Positions 8,116 to 16,964 of a stretch of DNA of 64,000 bases are shown in pieces. The notes under the pieces are model-generated. The model saw only the letters and a program-made list of their open reading frames with translations. It had not been told where the DNA came from and ran no database searches. The DNA comes from Gammaproteobacteria bacterium (GTDB lineage Bacteria; Pseudomonadota; Gammaproteobacteria; Chromatiales; Chromatiaceae). The first letter of the stretch is position 1. Each line of letters begins with the position of its first letter. The translations under genes and the position numbers were made by a program. The DNA is taken from the NCBI GenBank assembly GCA_030148485.1, contig JASBTJ010000042.1:51963-115962 (forward strand), given 5' to 3'.

Positions 8116-9074
8116 CCCAGACCCGCCATCGCGTACGGGTGAGCGCCGTGGCGCGCCTCGGCCCGAGCATCCGCGAGATCCATCTCGAACCCCTGGAAGG
8201 CGATCACCTGCCGGCCTTTTCGCCGGGCAGTCACGTGGTGATGGAACTGCCGCTGGGCGAGCACGTGCTGCGCAACGCCTACTCCCTGACCAGCTCGCCT
8301 TTCGAACGTAGCCGCTATGCCATCGCGGTACGCCGTCAGCCCGACTCGCGCGGTGGCTCGCGCTGGATACACGACGAACTCGTGCCCGGGCGCCAGCTCC
8401 GCATCGAGGCCCCAAACAACTACTTTCCGATCCGCGCCCCGGCGGACGGCGCGCCCCTGCTGCTTATCGCCGGCGGCATCGGCATCACCCCGTTCATGTC
8501 GCTGCTGCGGGCACGACGACCGGACAGCGGCCCGATGTCCCTGCACTACGCCTTCCGCGACCGCGTCGACACCGCCTACCTGGCCGAACTGAAACGCCTG
8601 CTCGGGTCGGACCTGCACACCTATGAAAGCACGGCCGGCGAACGCCTGGACCCGGCCAGCCTGCTGGCAGCGCAGCATCTGGGCACCCAGGTGGCCGTGT
8701 GCGGTCCGGCGGCCATGATCGAGGCGGTGCGCGCCAAGGCGGCCGCGCTTGGCTGGCCGGAACAGCGGGTGCTGTACGAGCGTTTCAGCGCACCGGCCGG
8801 GGGCACACCGTTCCGGGTGCGGCTGCAGCGCAGCGGCCGCAGCATTGCGGTGTCCAGCGAAGAGACTCTGCTGGAGGCGCTGGAGCGGGCCCAGGTGCCG
8901 GTCCGCAGCCTGTGCCGCGCCGGCGTGTGCGGCGAGTGCCGCACCGACCTGCTTGGCGGCGAGGCCGAGCATCAGGACCTGTTCCTCAGCGACCAGGAGA
9001 AGACCGCCCAATGCGCGGTGATGCCCTGCGTGTCGCGTGCCTGCGCCGGTGGCGAACTGTTGCTGGACCTCTGA
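8112..9074 (+). CDS. Dimethylamine monooxygenase reductase: FMN/NAD(P)H oxidoreductase with C-terminal 2Fe-2S domain
   Basis: 320-residue phthalate-dioxygenase-reductase-type protein from ATG 8112. Order: flavin-binding barrel (RNAYSLTSS, about 55-63), NAD(P)H domain (GGIGITPF, about 121-128), plant-type ferredoxin domain with C268-x4-C273-x2-C276 and a later Cys (C301 or C306). It would carry electrons from NAD(P)H to the haem subunit. It overlaps dmmA by 4 bp and is followed 22 bp later by the DUF3445 gene, so the three form one operon. Confidence 0.86.
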   Translation: MTQTRHRVRVSAVARLGPSIREIHLEPLEGDHLPAFSPGSHVVMELPLGEHVLRNAYSLTSSPFERSRYAIAVRRQPDSRGGSRWIHDELVPGRQLRIEAPNNYFPIRAPADGAPLLLIAGGIGITPFMSLLRARRPDSGPMSLHYAFRDRVDTAYLAELKRLLGSDLHTYESTAGERLDPASLLAAQHLGTQVAVCGPAAMIEAVRAKAAALGWPEQRVLYERFSAPAGGTPFRVRLQRSGRSIAVSSEETLLEALERAQVPVRSLCRAGVCGECRTDLLGGEAEHQDLFLSDQEKTAQCAVMPCVSRACAGGELLLDL

Positions 9075-9096
9075 CCAAACCCTCGGGACGACCACC

Positions 9097-10110
9097 ATGC
9101 TGCAACTGAATCCGGTCCAGACCTTTCGCGACGACTTCACCTACCGCAACAGCCCGAGCGCCATCCAGCGCTTCCCGTTCCCCTTCCCGCAGGACGAATA
9201 CCGCTACTCGGTGAACATCGAGCCGCACAACGGCGGCCCGGCCGGCAGCGTGTACGAACACTGGTTCGACATCGACGAACACTACCTGTCCGAGATACGT
9301 GAGCGCGCCATTGTTCTCAAGCAGGACCCGGCGCGCTGCCAGGTACGTCCGCACATGCGCCTAGCCGCCTGGGACACCCTGGAGATGCTCATGGAGCACT
9401 TCAGCCAGGACTACCCGGAACACTTCACACTGATTCGCCAGGGCAACGACTGGATGTGGATCAATCGCCCGCTGGAGATCGAGCAGCGCTTCCGCTTCGG
9501 CGACGACGACAGTCTGCCGCTGGCGCCCTTCGAGTACATCACCCGCCAGGCGCAGGGCGACTGGGCCATGCTGGACCAGCGCGACGGCGACCTGTTCATG
9601 GACGGCGGCATCATCACCGGCCCGGCCGACTGGTCGCTGGACTTCGACCTGGGCATGAGCTTCAAGGAATGGCACGGGCCAGTGCCACTGGCGCACGAGT
9701 TGGGCGTGTTCGACCGTGCCTTGAAGTACCTGTGCAACATCCAGGTGGACCGCCCCGCGCGGCGCCTGAACTGGACCATAAGCATCAACCCGCTGATGGA
9801 CCAGTCGCCGGAGAACTACCACGCCTGGGGCGCCAGCCGCGCGACCATCACCCCGGACAACGTCGCCCGCAAGGTGCACCTGCGCGTCGAGCTGCAGGGC
9901 CTGCACCGGCTGCCGCGCAGCCACGCCCTGCTGTTCCCCATCCGCACCTACCTGATCAGCCTGCAGGACCTGGTGAGCCAGCCCGGCTGGGGCAAGCGGC
10001 TGCGCCGGGTGCTGATGACCCTGCCGCCGGAACTGGTCGACTACAAGGGACTGACCCGCTATATCGGCACCATCATCGACTGGCTGGAACCCTGGGATAG
10101 GGACGACTGA
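9097..10110 (+). CDS. Haem-dependent oxidative N-demethylase catalytic subunit (DUF3445)
   Basis: 337 residues from ATG 9097. Text such as FPFPFP near the N-terminus, RPHMRLAAWDTLEML and FPIRTYLISLQDL is typical of DUF3445, the haem-binding subunit of bacterial dimethylamine monooxygenase. It oxidises dimethylamine to methylamine and formaldehyde with O2 and electrons from the reductase. Three genes (DmmA-like, reductase, haem subunit) are seen here; some described enzymes have four subunits. It links Tdm, which makes dimethylamine, with GmaS, which uses methylamine. A longer reading from 9037 lacks family similarity. Confidence 0.84.
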   Translation: MLQLNPVQTFRDDFTYRNSPSAIQRFPFPFPQDEYRYSVNIEPHNGGPAGSVYEHWFDIDEHYLSEIRERAIVLKQDPARCQVRPHMRLAAWDTLEMLMEHFSQDYPEHFTLIRQGNDWMWINRPLEIEQRFRFGDDDSLPLAPFEYITRQAQGDWAMLDQRDGDLFMDGGIITGPADWSLDFDLGMSFKEWHGPVPLAHELGVFDRALKYLCNIQVDRPARRLNWTISINPLMDQSPENYHAWGASRATITPDNVARKVHLRVELQGLHRLPRSHALLFPIRTYLISLQDLVSQPGWGKRLRRVLMTLPPELVDYKGLTRYIGTIIDWLEPWDRDD

Positions 10111-10236
10111 GGGTCGCTTTCCCACCCATGTAACGGCACACTCGGCACCCCGCCCCCAGGAGGGAGGCCGGCGATGAGTGAGCCGGACGCAGGCATACTC
10201 GTTGGTCCACCGCGTTGCGCCTTCCCCTCACCCTGA

Positions 10237-10257
10237 CCCTCTCCCGGAGGGAGAGGG
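10237..10257. repeat. Intergenic palindrome (9-bp arms, CCCTCTCCC)
   Basis: CCCTCTCCC, GGA, then GGGAGAGGG, preceded by CCTCACCCTGA. This CCCTCACCC...CTCTCCC...GGGAGAGGG pattern is a common dispersed intergenic repeat in high-G+C proteobacteria. It sits between the convergent DUF3445 and XRE-cupin genes and has no T-tract, so it is not a standard terminator. Confidence 0.55.
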
Positions 10258-10328
10258 GAACAGCAGCGGGCTGCCGCACTCGTATCACGCAACAGAAACC
10301 AGCCCCCCCCTGCCACCTCCCCGCCCGC

Positions 10329-10934
10329 TCACTCCTGGGCGTAAGTGATCACCGACAGCAGCCGGATCGGCACCTGCAACAGCTTCTCGGGTCCGTGCGG
10401 CACCTCGCCGTCGAAGGTCAGACTGTCGCCCGGACCCATGGTGTACACCTGGTTACCGTGGCGGTATTCGAGCTGGCCTTCCAGGATGTGGATAAACTCC
10501 GAGCCCGGGTGGGAGAAGCGCGGGAACACCTCGCTGGCGTCGTCCATGGTCACCAGGAAGGGCTCGAAACTCTTGCGCGGCCCCTGCTTGTAGCTGAGCA
10601 GGTGGTAGGTATGGCCCTTGTCGGTACCACGCCGTACCACCTCCAGGCCCTCGCCCGCCGGAATCAATTGGGCGCCGCCGTCGGGGCGGTCGAAGTCGGC
10701 GAACAGCTTCGACATGGGCAGGCCGATGGCGTCGCACAACCGGCTCAGGGTATCCAGGCTGGTAGAGACCTGGGCGTTCTCGATCTTGCTCACCATGCCC
10801 TGGCTGATGTCGGCGATGCGCGCCACGTCGGCGATCTTCAGACCCTGCCCCAGGCGCTGCCGCTTCACCTGCATCGCGATGTACTGCTCCAGGCGCATCC
10901 GCCCGCCTTCTACCACGTCCAACGCCTCGCTCAC
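10329..10934 (-). CDS. XRE-family transcriptional regulator with C-terminal cupin sensor domain
   Basis: 201 residues. An XRE helix-turn-helix at about 20-75 (IADVARIADISQGMVSKIENAQ) is followed by a cupin barrel at about 110-195 (HPGSEFIHILEGQLEY, GDSLTFDGEVPHG). Proteins of this layout often sense a small metabolite or metal through the cupin and repress or activate a neighbouring operon. It is divergent from purU-mgdABCD-gmaS-mgsABC across 264 bp holding a sigma-54 promoter and two dyads. It is the obvious local candidate for substrate control, on top of whatever activator drives sigma-54. Confidence 0.85.
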   Translation of the reverse strand: MSEALDVVEGGRMRLEQYIAMQVKRQRLGQGLKIADVARIADISQGMVSKIENAQVSTSLDTLSRLCDAIGLPMSKLFADFDRPDGGAQLIPAGEGLEVVRRGTDKGHTYHLLSYKQGPRKSFEPFLVTMDDASEVFPRFSHPGSEFIHILEGQLEYRHGNQVYTMGPGDSLTFDGEVPHGPEKLLQVPIRLLSVITYAQE

Positions 10935-11071
10935 GCTCTCGCTCTCCCCGGCCAGGTCATGCGCCTTGCCTCAGTGCAACGCCGGGGGCTGTCGCCCCCT
11001 GATAGTGCGCCCCCCGCTGACCGCGGTGCGCGCCCGTTCCGGACCGGCATCCCTGATCCGGACAAAAAACC

Positions 11072-11085
11072 TTATTGAACAATAA
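11072..11085. promoter_or_regulatory. Inverted repeat TTATTG-AA-CAATAA, candidate operator
   Basis: Perfect 6-bp arms with a 2-bp centre in the divergent region between the XRE-cupin regulator and purU, 55 bp upstream of the sigma-54 -24 box. Position and symmetry suit a dimeric repressor or autoregulation of the XRE gene. No second exact copy was found elsewhere. Confidence 0.4.
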
Positions 11086-11139
11086 TTTGGATAAACATTC
11101 ACCGGCCTTCAAGCAGCCGCGCCTTCACGGCGCAGGAGT

Positions 11140-11155
11140 TGGCAAACCAATTGCA
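11140..11155 (+). promoter_or_regulatory. Sigma-54 promoter of the purU-mgd-gmaS-mgs operon
   Basis: TGGCAAACCAATTGCA fits TGGCACR-N4-TTGCW with one difference (A for C in the -24 box) and invariant GG and GC at the correct spacing. The start of transcription would fall near 11165, about 35 nt before purU at 11199. Confidence 0.75.
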
Positions 11156-11163
11156 TTCCTGTT

Positions 11164-11180
11164 GTGAAAGTTTTTTTCAC
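11164..11180. promoter_or_regulatory. Inverted repeat GTGAAA-N5-TTTCAC at the predicted transcription start
   Basis: Perfect 6-bp arms with a 5-nt spacer, overlapping the +1 expected from the sigma-54 promoter at 11140. It could be an operator blocking initiation or a weak leader hairpin. A loosely similar GTGAAAACTTTTT lies at 7448-7460, shortly after the predicted start of the dmm transcript. Confidence 0.35.
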
Positions 11181-11198
11181 TCTAAGAATAGCCGAATC

Positions 11199-12053
11199 AT
11201 GGACCCGAATTACCGCCTGATCATCTCCTGCCCGGACCAGGTAGGCATAGTAGCCGCCGTCAGTGATTTTATCGCCAAACACCAGGGCTGGATCACCGAG
11301 GCCCACCAGTTCGCCGATCCCGAGAGCCAGTGGTTCTTCATGCGCTACGTGGTACGTGCCGATTCCCTGCCCTTCGGCATCGAGGAATTCAAAGCACGTT
11401 TCGCGCCCATTGCCGAGCGCTTCGCCATGCATTGGGAGATCAACGACACCGCGGTGCGCAAGCGCGTGGTGCTGATGGCCAGCAAGCAGGCCCACTGCCT
11501 GTCGGACATCCTCTATCGATGGCGCAGCGGCGAATTGCTTTTCGACATCCCCTGCGTGATCTCCAACCACGACGATCTGCGCGGCTACGTGGCGTGGCAC
11601 GGCATCCCCTATCACCACTTCCCGGTGGACCTGCCGGACAAGCGCGAACACTTTGCCGCGGTCAGCGCCCAGATCGCCGCGTCCAACGCCGACGCCGTGG
11701 TGCTGGCGCGCTACATGCAGATCCTGCCGCCGGACATGTGCGAGGCCCACCCTGGCCGAATCATCAACATCCATCACAGCTTCCTGCCGTCCTTCGTCGG
11801 CGCCAAGCCTTACCACCAGGCTGCCGAGCGCGGCGTCAAGCTGGTCGGCGCCACCTGCCACTACGTCACCAGCGAACTGGACGCCGGTCCCATCATCGAG
11901 CAGGACGTGGCGCGGGTGAATCATCACAACAGCGCCGACGACATGGTGCGCCTGGGCAAGGACGTGGAGAAGACCGTACTGGCCCGTGGCCTGCGCTATC
12001 ACCTGGAAGACCGGGTGCTGGTACACGGCAACAAAACCATCGTGTTCGCCTGA
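11199..12053 (+). CDS. purU: Formyltetrahydrofolate deformylase
   Basis: Hydrolyses 10-formyl-tetrahydrofolate to formate and tetrahydrofolate. 284 residues from ATG 11199: an N-terminal ACT domain (about 5-85, LIISCPDQVGIVAAV) and a formyltransferase-fold domain with the conserved INIHHSFLPSF and SELDAGPIIEQD. First gene of the N-methylglutamate operon, 10 bp before mgdA. Here it probably regenerates tetrahydrofolate and releases formate for energy from the methyl carbon, rather than serving purine balance. Confidence 0.93.
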   Translation: MDPNYRLIISCPDQVGIVAAVSDFIAKHQGWITEAHQFADPESQWFFMRYVVRADSLPFGIEEFKARFAPIAERFAMHWEINDTAVRKRVVLMASKQAHCLSDILYRWRSGELLFDIPCVISNHDDLRGYVAWHGIPYHHFPVDLPDKREHFAAVSAQIAASNADAVVLARYMQILPPDMCEAHPGRIINIHHSFLPSFVGAKPYHQAAERGVKLVGATCHYVTSELDAGPIIEQDVARVNHHNSADDMVRLGKDVEKTVLARGLRYHLEDRVLVHGNKTIVFA

Positions 12054-12063
12054 GGAGACGACC

Positions 12064-13305
12064 ATGCCCTGGCGCCTGCTCAAATTCGCTCTCAACCCCA
12101 ACCACAGCGAACCGCGCTTCTTTCCACCGGAGACGCCGCTCAAGGAGCGCTACGACATGGTGATCATCGGTGGCGGCGGCCACGGCCTGGCGTGCGCCTA
12201 CTACCTGGCACGCGAGCACGGCGTGACCAATGTGGCGGTATTGGAGCAGGGTTACCTTGGCGGCGGCAACACCGGCCGCAACACCACCATCGTGCGCTCC
12301 AATTACCTGACGCCCGAGGGTGTGCAGTTCTACGACGCCAGCCTGAAGCTGTTCGAGGACCTGGCCGAGGACTTTGATCTCAACATCTTCTATTCCAACC
12401 GTGGCCACTATACCCTGGCGCACACCGACAGCGCCATGCGCACCATGCGCTGGCGGGCCGAAGTCAACAAGCACTTCGGAATCGACAGCGAGGTGGTGGA
12501 CCGCAGCCACATCGCCGCCAACGTGCCCGACATGGACCTGGACTGCGGCGGTGACGCACCGGTACTGGGCGCCCTATGGCACGCACCCGGCGCGGTGGCA
12601 CGTCACGACGCGGTGGCCTGGGGCTACGGCCGCGGCGCCTACCAGCGCGGCGTGGAGATCCACCAGAAGACCCGTGTTACCGGCATCAAGGTCGACGACG
12701 GCAAGGTACGTGGCGTCTCCACCAGTCGCGGCGACATTGCCTGCGACAAGGTGATCTCCATGGTCGCCGGCTCGTCGCCGCGCATCACCTCGATGGTCGG
12801 CCTGGAAACGCCCATCGAGATCTACCCGCTGCAGGCTTGCGTCACCGAACCGGTCAAACCCTTCCTGGACACCATCATCGTGTCCGGCAGCCTGCACGCC
12901 TATGTCAGCCAGTCGTCCCGTGGCGAGCTGGTGATGGGTGCCTCGGTGGACCCCAACGTGTTGCATAGCACCCGCTCCAGTTTCGACTTCGTGGAGGAAC
13001 TGGCGGACAAGATGCTCGACCTGTTCCCCTTCACCGGTCGGCTACGGGTGATGCGCCAGTGGGCTGGCATGAGCGACATCACTCCGGACTTCGCGCCGAT
13101 CATGGGCAAGACCCCCATCGAAGGCTTCTACCTGGACGCCGGCTGGGGCACCTGGGGCTTCAAGGCCACGCCCATCAGCGGCAAAACGATGGCCTGGACC
13201 GCGGTCAACGACCGCAACCACGAACTGATCGAACCCTTCCGCCTGGAGCGCTTCGCCGACTTCGTCCAGGTGGGCGAGCGCGGCGCCGCCTCGGTGGGTC
13301 ACTGA
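12064..13305 (+). CDS. mgdA: N-methylglutamate dehydrogenase subunit A (sarcosine oxidase beta-like)
   Basis: 413-residue FAD-dependent oxidoreductase from ATG 12064 with the dinucleotide fold MVIIGGGGHGLACAYYLA at about 32-49 and C-terminal TPDFAPIMG and GWGTWGFKATP. Together with MgdBCD it oxidises N-methylglutamate to glutamate, passing the methyl group to tetrahydrofolate as methylene. The adjoining gmaS and mgs genes separate this from true heterotetrameric sarcosine oxidase. Confidence 0.9.
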   Translation: MPWRLLKFALNPNHSEPRFFPPETPLKERYDMVIIGGGGHGLACAYYLAREHGVTNVAVLEQGYLGGGNTGRNTTIVRSNYLTPEGVQFYDASLKLFEDLAEDFDLNIFYSNRGHYTLAHTDSAMRTMRWRAEVNKHFGIDSEVVDRSHIAANVPDMDLDCGGDAPVLGALWHAPGAVARHDAVAWGYGRGAYQRGVEIHQKTRVTGIKVDDGKVRGVSTSRGDIACDKVISMVAGSSPRITSMVGLETPIEIYPLQACVTEPVKPFLDTIIVSGSLHAYVSQSSRGELVMGASVDPNVLHSTRSSFDFVEELADKMLDLFPFTGRLRVMRQWAGMSDITPDFAPIMGKTPIEGFYLDAGWGTWGFKATPISGKTMAWTAVNDRNHELIEPFRLERFADFVQVGERGAASVGH

Positions 13306-13314
13306 GGCGCCGCC

Positions 13315-13596
13315 ATGAAGCTGATACCACTCCCCGACCTCGGCCCCCGCCCGCGCAGCGAATTCGACTACGGCGGCGAACTGCGCCGCCCACCCATGGG
13401 CGCGGACACCGCGCTGTGGGCCGCCTATGTGTTCAACCGCCAGGGCGCGCCCGGGCTGCTGCGCGAATGGTGGTACCACCGCCCCACCGGCGCCTGGTAC
13501 CTGTTCGAGCGCGACACCCTGGCCGACCGCTTCATCCGTCACATCCCCGTACAGGACATCCAGTATGAGCTGCCGTCTGCCGATCCAGCCGTTTGA
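13315..13596 (+). CDS. mgdB: N-methylglutamate dehydrogenase subunit B (sarcosine oxidase delta-like)
   Basis: 93-residue small subunit beginning MKLIPLPDLGPRP, with EFDYGGE and the aromatic stretch LREWWYHRPTGAWYLFERD. In sarcosine oxidase the delta subunit binds zinc through cysteines and His. No cysteine is seen in this sequence, as expected of the N-methylglutamate dehydrogenase branch but worth comparing. It starts 9 bp after mgdA and overlaps mgdC by 32 bp. Confidence 0.85.
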   Translation: MKLIPLPDLGPRPRSEFDYGGELRRPPMGADTALWAAYVFNRQGAPGLLREWWYHRPTGAWYLFERDTLADRFIRHIPVQDIQYELPSADPAV

Positions 13597-16480
13597 GTGG
13601 CTGGACCGCCACCAGCGCGTGCGCTTCACCCTTGAGGGCCGTGGCTTCGAGGGCTACCCCGGCGACTGCGTGAGCAGCGCCCTGTGGGCCAGCGGCCAGC
13701 GCCTGCTCGGGCGCAGCTTCAAGTACCACCGTCCGCGCGGCCTGCTGTCACTGGCCAACCACGACATCAACGCCCTGTACGAGAACGCCGACGACACCCA
13801 CATCCGAGGTGACGTCACACCGATCAGCGCCGGCCTGCAACTGTCCGCCACCAACACCCCCGGTGGCCTGTGGCACGACCGCATGCGCTGGCTCGGCCGG
13901 CTGTCGCCCATGCTGCGGGTCGGCTTCTACTACAAGGCGTTCCACTCGCCGCGCCGGCTGTTCCCGTTCTGGGAGGGCGTAATCCGCCGCGCCGCCGGCC
14001 TGGGCAAGGTCAACACCGCCTGGCGCCGCCAGGTCACACCCAAGTGGTACACGCACTGCGAGGTGCTGGTGATCGGCGCCGGCCCCGCCGGCATGCAGGC
14101 CGCGCTGCACGCCGCCGAGGGCGGCGCGCGGGTGATCCTGGTGGATGAGAACCCGCACATCGGCGGCAGCCTGGACTACGCCTGGGTCCATGACAGCGAG
14201 GCGGCATCCATCCGGGTGCAGCTCAAGCAGGCGATCAAGGCCCATCCGGGCATCCAGGTGATGACCGGCACCGTGGCCGGCGGCTGGTATGCCGATCAAT
14301 GGATCCCGCTGTGCACGCCCGATGGCATCGCCAAGACCCGCGCCGGCACCATGATCGTCGCCAGCGGCCTGCTGGAACAGCCGGCGGTGTTCCACAACAA
14401 CGATCTGCCCGGCGTGATGCTGGCCTCCGGCGCCCAGCGCCTGGTCGCCCGCTACGCGGTGCAACCCTGCCGGCGTGCGCTGCTGCTGGTGGCCAACGAC
14501 GAGGGCTACCGCGCCGCGCTGGACATGGTCGCGGCCGGCGTGGAACTGGTGGCGGTGGCGGACCTGGGTGACCCGGACGCGCGCAGCGCGCTGGCCGACG
14601 AGCTGCGCAGCGAGGGCGTGCCGGTGTTCGCGCGGCACATGATCCACGAGGCCGAGGGCAGTGACGGCGTCACTGGCGCGGTGATCGCGCCGCGGATCGC
14701 CGACGGCCAGCTGGACCTGTCCGCCAGCCGCCGGTTCGCCTGCGACGGCATCCTGATGAGCGTCGGCTGGGCGCCGGCCGCGCACCTGCTCTACCAGGCC
14801 GGCGGCAAACTGGGCTATGACGAGCGCATCGGCCAGATCGTGCCGCGTGAGCTGCCCGACGGCGTGTACGCCGCCGGCCGGGTGAACGGCGTATTTGCAC
14901 TCGCCGACCAGCTCCAGGACGCCAGGCGCGCCGCCGCCGATGCGCTGGCGGTGCTGGCCGGACACACGCCCAAGGGCGATCCGTTGCGCTGGCGCAGCCG
15001 TGACTGCCACTCCGCCGACTGGCCTATCGCCGAGCATCCCAAGGGCAAGAACTTCGTCGACATGGACGAGGACCTGCAACTGCGCGACCTGCTAGATGCC
15101 GCCGCCGAGGGCTTCGACAACATCGAGCTGATCAAGCGCTTCTCCACCGTGGGCATGGGCCCCAGCCAGGGCAAGCACGCCAACATGAACGCCATCCGCG
15201 TGCTGGCGCGTACCCTGGGCCAGACCATCGATCAGACCGGCTCGACCACCGCGCGACCCTTCTATCACCCCCAGCGCCTCGACCACCTGGCCGGCCGACG
15301 CTTCCGCGTGCACCAGCGCAGCGCCCTGCATGAGCAGCATGTCGCCGCCGGCGCCATGTTCATGGAGGCCGGTCACTGGCAGCGCCCCGATTACTACGGC
15401 AGCCCGGCCGAGCGCGAAGACCAGATCCGCGCCGAGGTGCGCGCGGTGCGTAACGGATTGGGCATTATCGACGTGTCCACCCTGGGCAAGATAGAGGTAC
15501 TGGGCCCGGACGCGGCACGCCTGCTGGATGCCGTGTACACCATGCGCATGACCAATGTGAAACAGGGCATGACCCGCTATGCCCTGTCAGTGGACGAGAC
15601 CGGCGTGATCGTAGACGACGGCATCGTCGGCCGGCTCGGTGCCGACCGCTTCTATGTCACCACCACCACCAGCCATGCTGCCGCCAGCTACCGTCAGCTG
15701 GGCCGTTACACCGCCGAGTGGGGCCTGAATGTGCGCATCCTCAACCGCACCGGACAGTTGGCCGCCATGAACCTGGCCGGTCCTCACAGCCGCCGCCTGC
15801 TCGCCACCCTAACCGACCTGGACCTGTCCGAGGACGCCTTCCCGTATCTCGGCATCCGCGAGGCTGAGGTGGCCGGCATCCCGGCACGACTGATGCGGGT
15901 CGGCTTCGTCGGCGAGCTGGGTTACGAGATCCACGTGCCCTACACCTGCGCCGCCGAGCTGTGGCAGCGACTGATGGCCGACGGCGACGACTACGGTATC
16001 CGCCCCTTCGGCGTGGAGGCGCAGCGCCGCCTGCGCCTGGAGAAGGGCCACATCATCGTCGGCCAGGACAGCGACGGCCTGACCACGCCCTACGAGGCCG
16101 GCATGCCCTGGTCGGTGCATCTGAAGAAGCCGTTCTTCGTCGGTCGCCAGACCCTGGAGGTGTTGCAGCCGCGCACCGCCCGGCAGCTGGTGGGCTTCGC
16201 CCTGCCCACCAACTACACAGGTCCCGAGCTGTGCGAATGTCTCCTGGTGATCGCCGACGGCAACATCCGCGGCCGCGTTACGAGTGTGAGTTACAGCCCA
16301 ACCCTGGGTCACCTGATCGGCCTGGCGATGATCGACAAGCCGCTAGCCGGCATTGATCAGCCGCTCCCTATCCGCACCACCGACGGTCGCATCGTCGAGG
16401 CCCGCCAGGTAGCGACGCCCTTCTACGACCCGGAAGGCCTGCGCCAGCGGGCCGACCTGCAGCTTGCGGAGGCGGTGTGA
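13565..16480 (+). CDS. mgdC: N-methylglutamate dehydrogenase subunit C (sarcosine oxidase alpha-like)
   Basis: 971-residue multidomain subunit from ATG 13565. In order: an N-terminal ferredoxin-like domain (about 1-90, [18 protein letters not shown]), a pyridine-nucleotide/flavin domain with [18 protein letters not shown] near 167, and a C-terminal GcvT-fold domain (about 600-971) that binds tetrahydrofolate and takes the one-carbon unit as methylene-THF. It overlaps mgdB and mgdD. Size and domain order match the MgdC/SoxA family. Confidence 0.92.
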   Translation: MSCRLPIQPFEWLDRHQRVRFTLEGRGFEGYPGDCVSSALWASGQRLLGRSFKYHRPRGLLSLANHDINALYENADDTHIRGDVTPISAGLQLSATNTPGGLWHDRMRWLGRLSPMLRVGFYYKAFHSPRRLFPFWEGVIRRAAGLGKVNTAWRRQVTPKWYTHCEVLVIGAGPAGMQAALHAAEGGARVILVDENPHIGGSLDYAWVHDSEAASIRVQLKQAIKAHPGIQVMTGTVAGGWYADQWIPLCTPDGIAKTRAGTMIVASGLLEQPAVFHNNDLPGVMLASGAQRLVARYAVQPCRRALLLVANDEGYRAALDMVAAGVELVAVADLGDPDARSALADELRSEGVPVFARHMIHEAEGSDGVTGAVIAPRIADGQLDLSASRRFACDGILMSVGWAPAAHLLYQAGGKLGYDERIGQIVPRELPDGVYAAGRVNGVFALADQLQDARRAAADALAVLAGHTPKGDPLRWRSRDCHSADWPIAEHPKGKNFVDMDEDLQLRDLLDAAAEGFDNIELIKRFSTVGMGPSQGKHANMNAIRVLARTLGQTIDQTGSTTARPFYHPQRLDHLAGRRFRVHQRSALHEQHVAAGAMFMEAGHWQRPDYYGSPAEREDQIRAEVRAVRNGLGIIDVSTLGKIEVLGPDAARLLDAVYTMRMTNVKQGMTRYALSVDETGVIVDDGIVGRLGADRFYVTTTTSHAAASYRQLGRYTAEWGLNVRILNRTGQLAAMNLAGPHSRRLLATLTDLDLSEDAFPYLGIREAEVAGIPARLMRVGFVGELGYEIHVPYTCAAELWQRLMADGDDYGIRPFGVEAQRRLRLEKGHIIVGQDSDGLTTPYEAGMPWSVHLKKPFFVGRQTLEVLQPRTARQLVGFALPTNYTGPELCECLLVIADGNIRGRVTSVSYSPTLGHLIGLAMIDKPLAGIDQPLPIRTTDGRIVEARQVATPFYDPEGLRQRADLQLAEAV

Positions 16481-16947
16481 TGCCGATGCTGACTCTCACC
16501 GAACACCCCCTGCCTCTATGGCTGGTGCTGGGCGCCGACAGTCCAGCCTGCATCCGCGACAGCGGCCTGCCGCTGCCCGAGGTGATGCGCACCGCGGCAC
16601 TGGCCAACGGCTTCCTGGCGCGCACCGGGCGCGAGGAATTCCTGTTCGCCACCGTCCAGCCGCCCGAACCGATCGGTGCCCATTGTTGGCGCTACCGCCG
16701 CGACGATCACGTGCTGGCGCTGCGCGGTTCCGGCTGGCGCCGGGTAATGGCCCAGGTCTGCCACATGGACCTGACCAGCTTCGCCGCCAGCGACTGGCTG
16801 TTCGTCAGCGCGGCCGGCATCAGCGTCTGGTTGTTCGGCCTGGAGGACGGCCTGCTGATCGGCTGCGACCCCAGCCTGGGCAACTACCTGCAACACACGC
16901 TCAGCGAGATCGTCGCCGATCTCGCCCACACCACTTCCCAGCATTGA
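16480..16947 (+). CDS. mgdD: N-methylglutamate dehydrogenase subunit D (sarcosine oxidase gamma-like)
   Basis: 155 residues. The start ATG 16480 overlaps the mgdC stop (TGATG), so it is coupled to mgdC. The sequence shows the GcvT-like fold of gamma subunits, with weak conservation in the family. It completes the ABCD heterotetramer and is followed 17 bp later by gmaS. Confidence 0.85.
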   Translation: MPMLTLTEHPLPLWLVLGADSPACIRDSGLPLPEVMRTAALANGFLARTGREEFLFATVQPPEPIGAHCWRYRRDDHVLALRGSGWRRVMAQVCHMDLTSFAASDWLFVSAAGISVWLFGLEDGLLIGCDPSLGNYLQHTLSEIVADLAHTTSQH

Positions 16948-16964
16948 GACCGGAGGACCACGCC

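Noticed and set aside
8046..9140. Long minus-strand open frame opposite the DMA monooxygenase reductase
   Set aside because: Shadow frame of a GC-rich gene: no family similarity, and the plus-strand reductase is well supported.
13748..15079. 443-codon minus-strand frame opposite mgdC
   Set aside because: Composition (His/Gln/Val/Gly-rich) is typical of antisense shadows in high-G+C DNA; mgdC is certain.
12064..16947. mgdABCD as heterotetrameric sarcosine oxidase (soxBDAG)
   Set aside because: Direct linkage to gmaS and mgsABC and absence of glyA or other sarcosine-pathway genes favour N-methylglutamate dehydrogenase.
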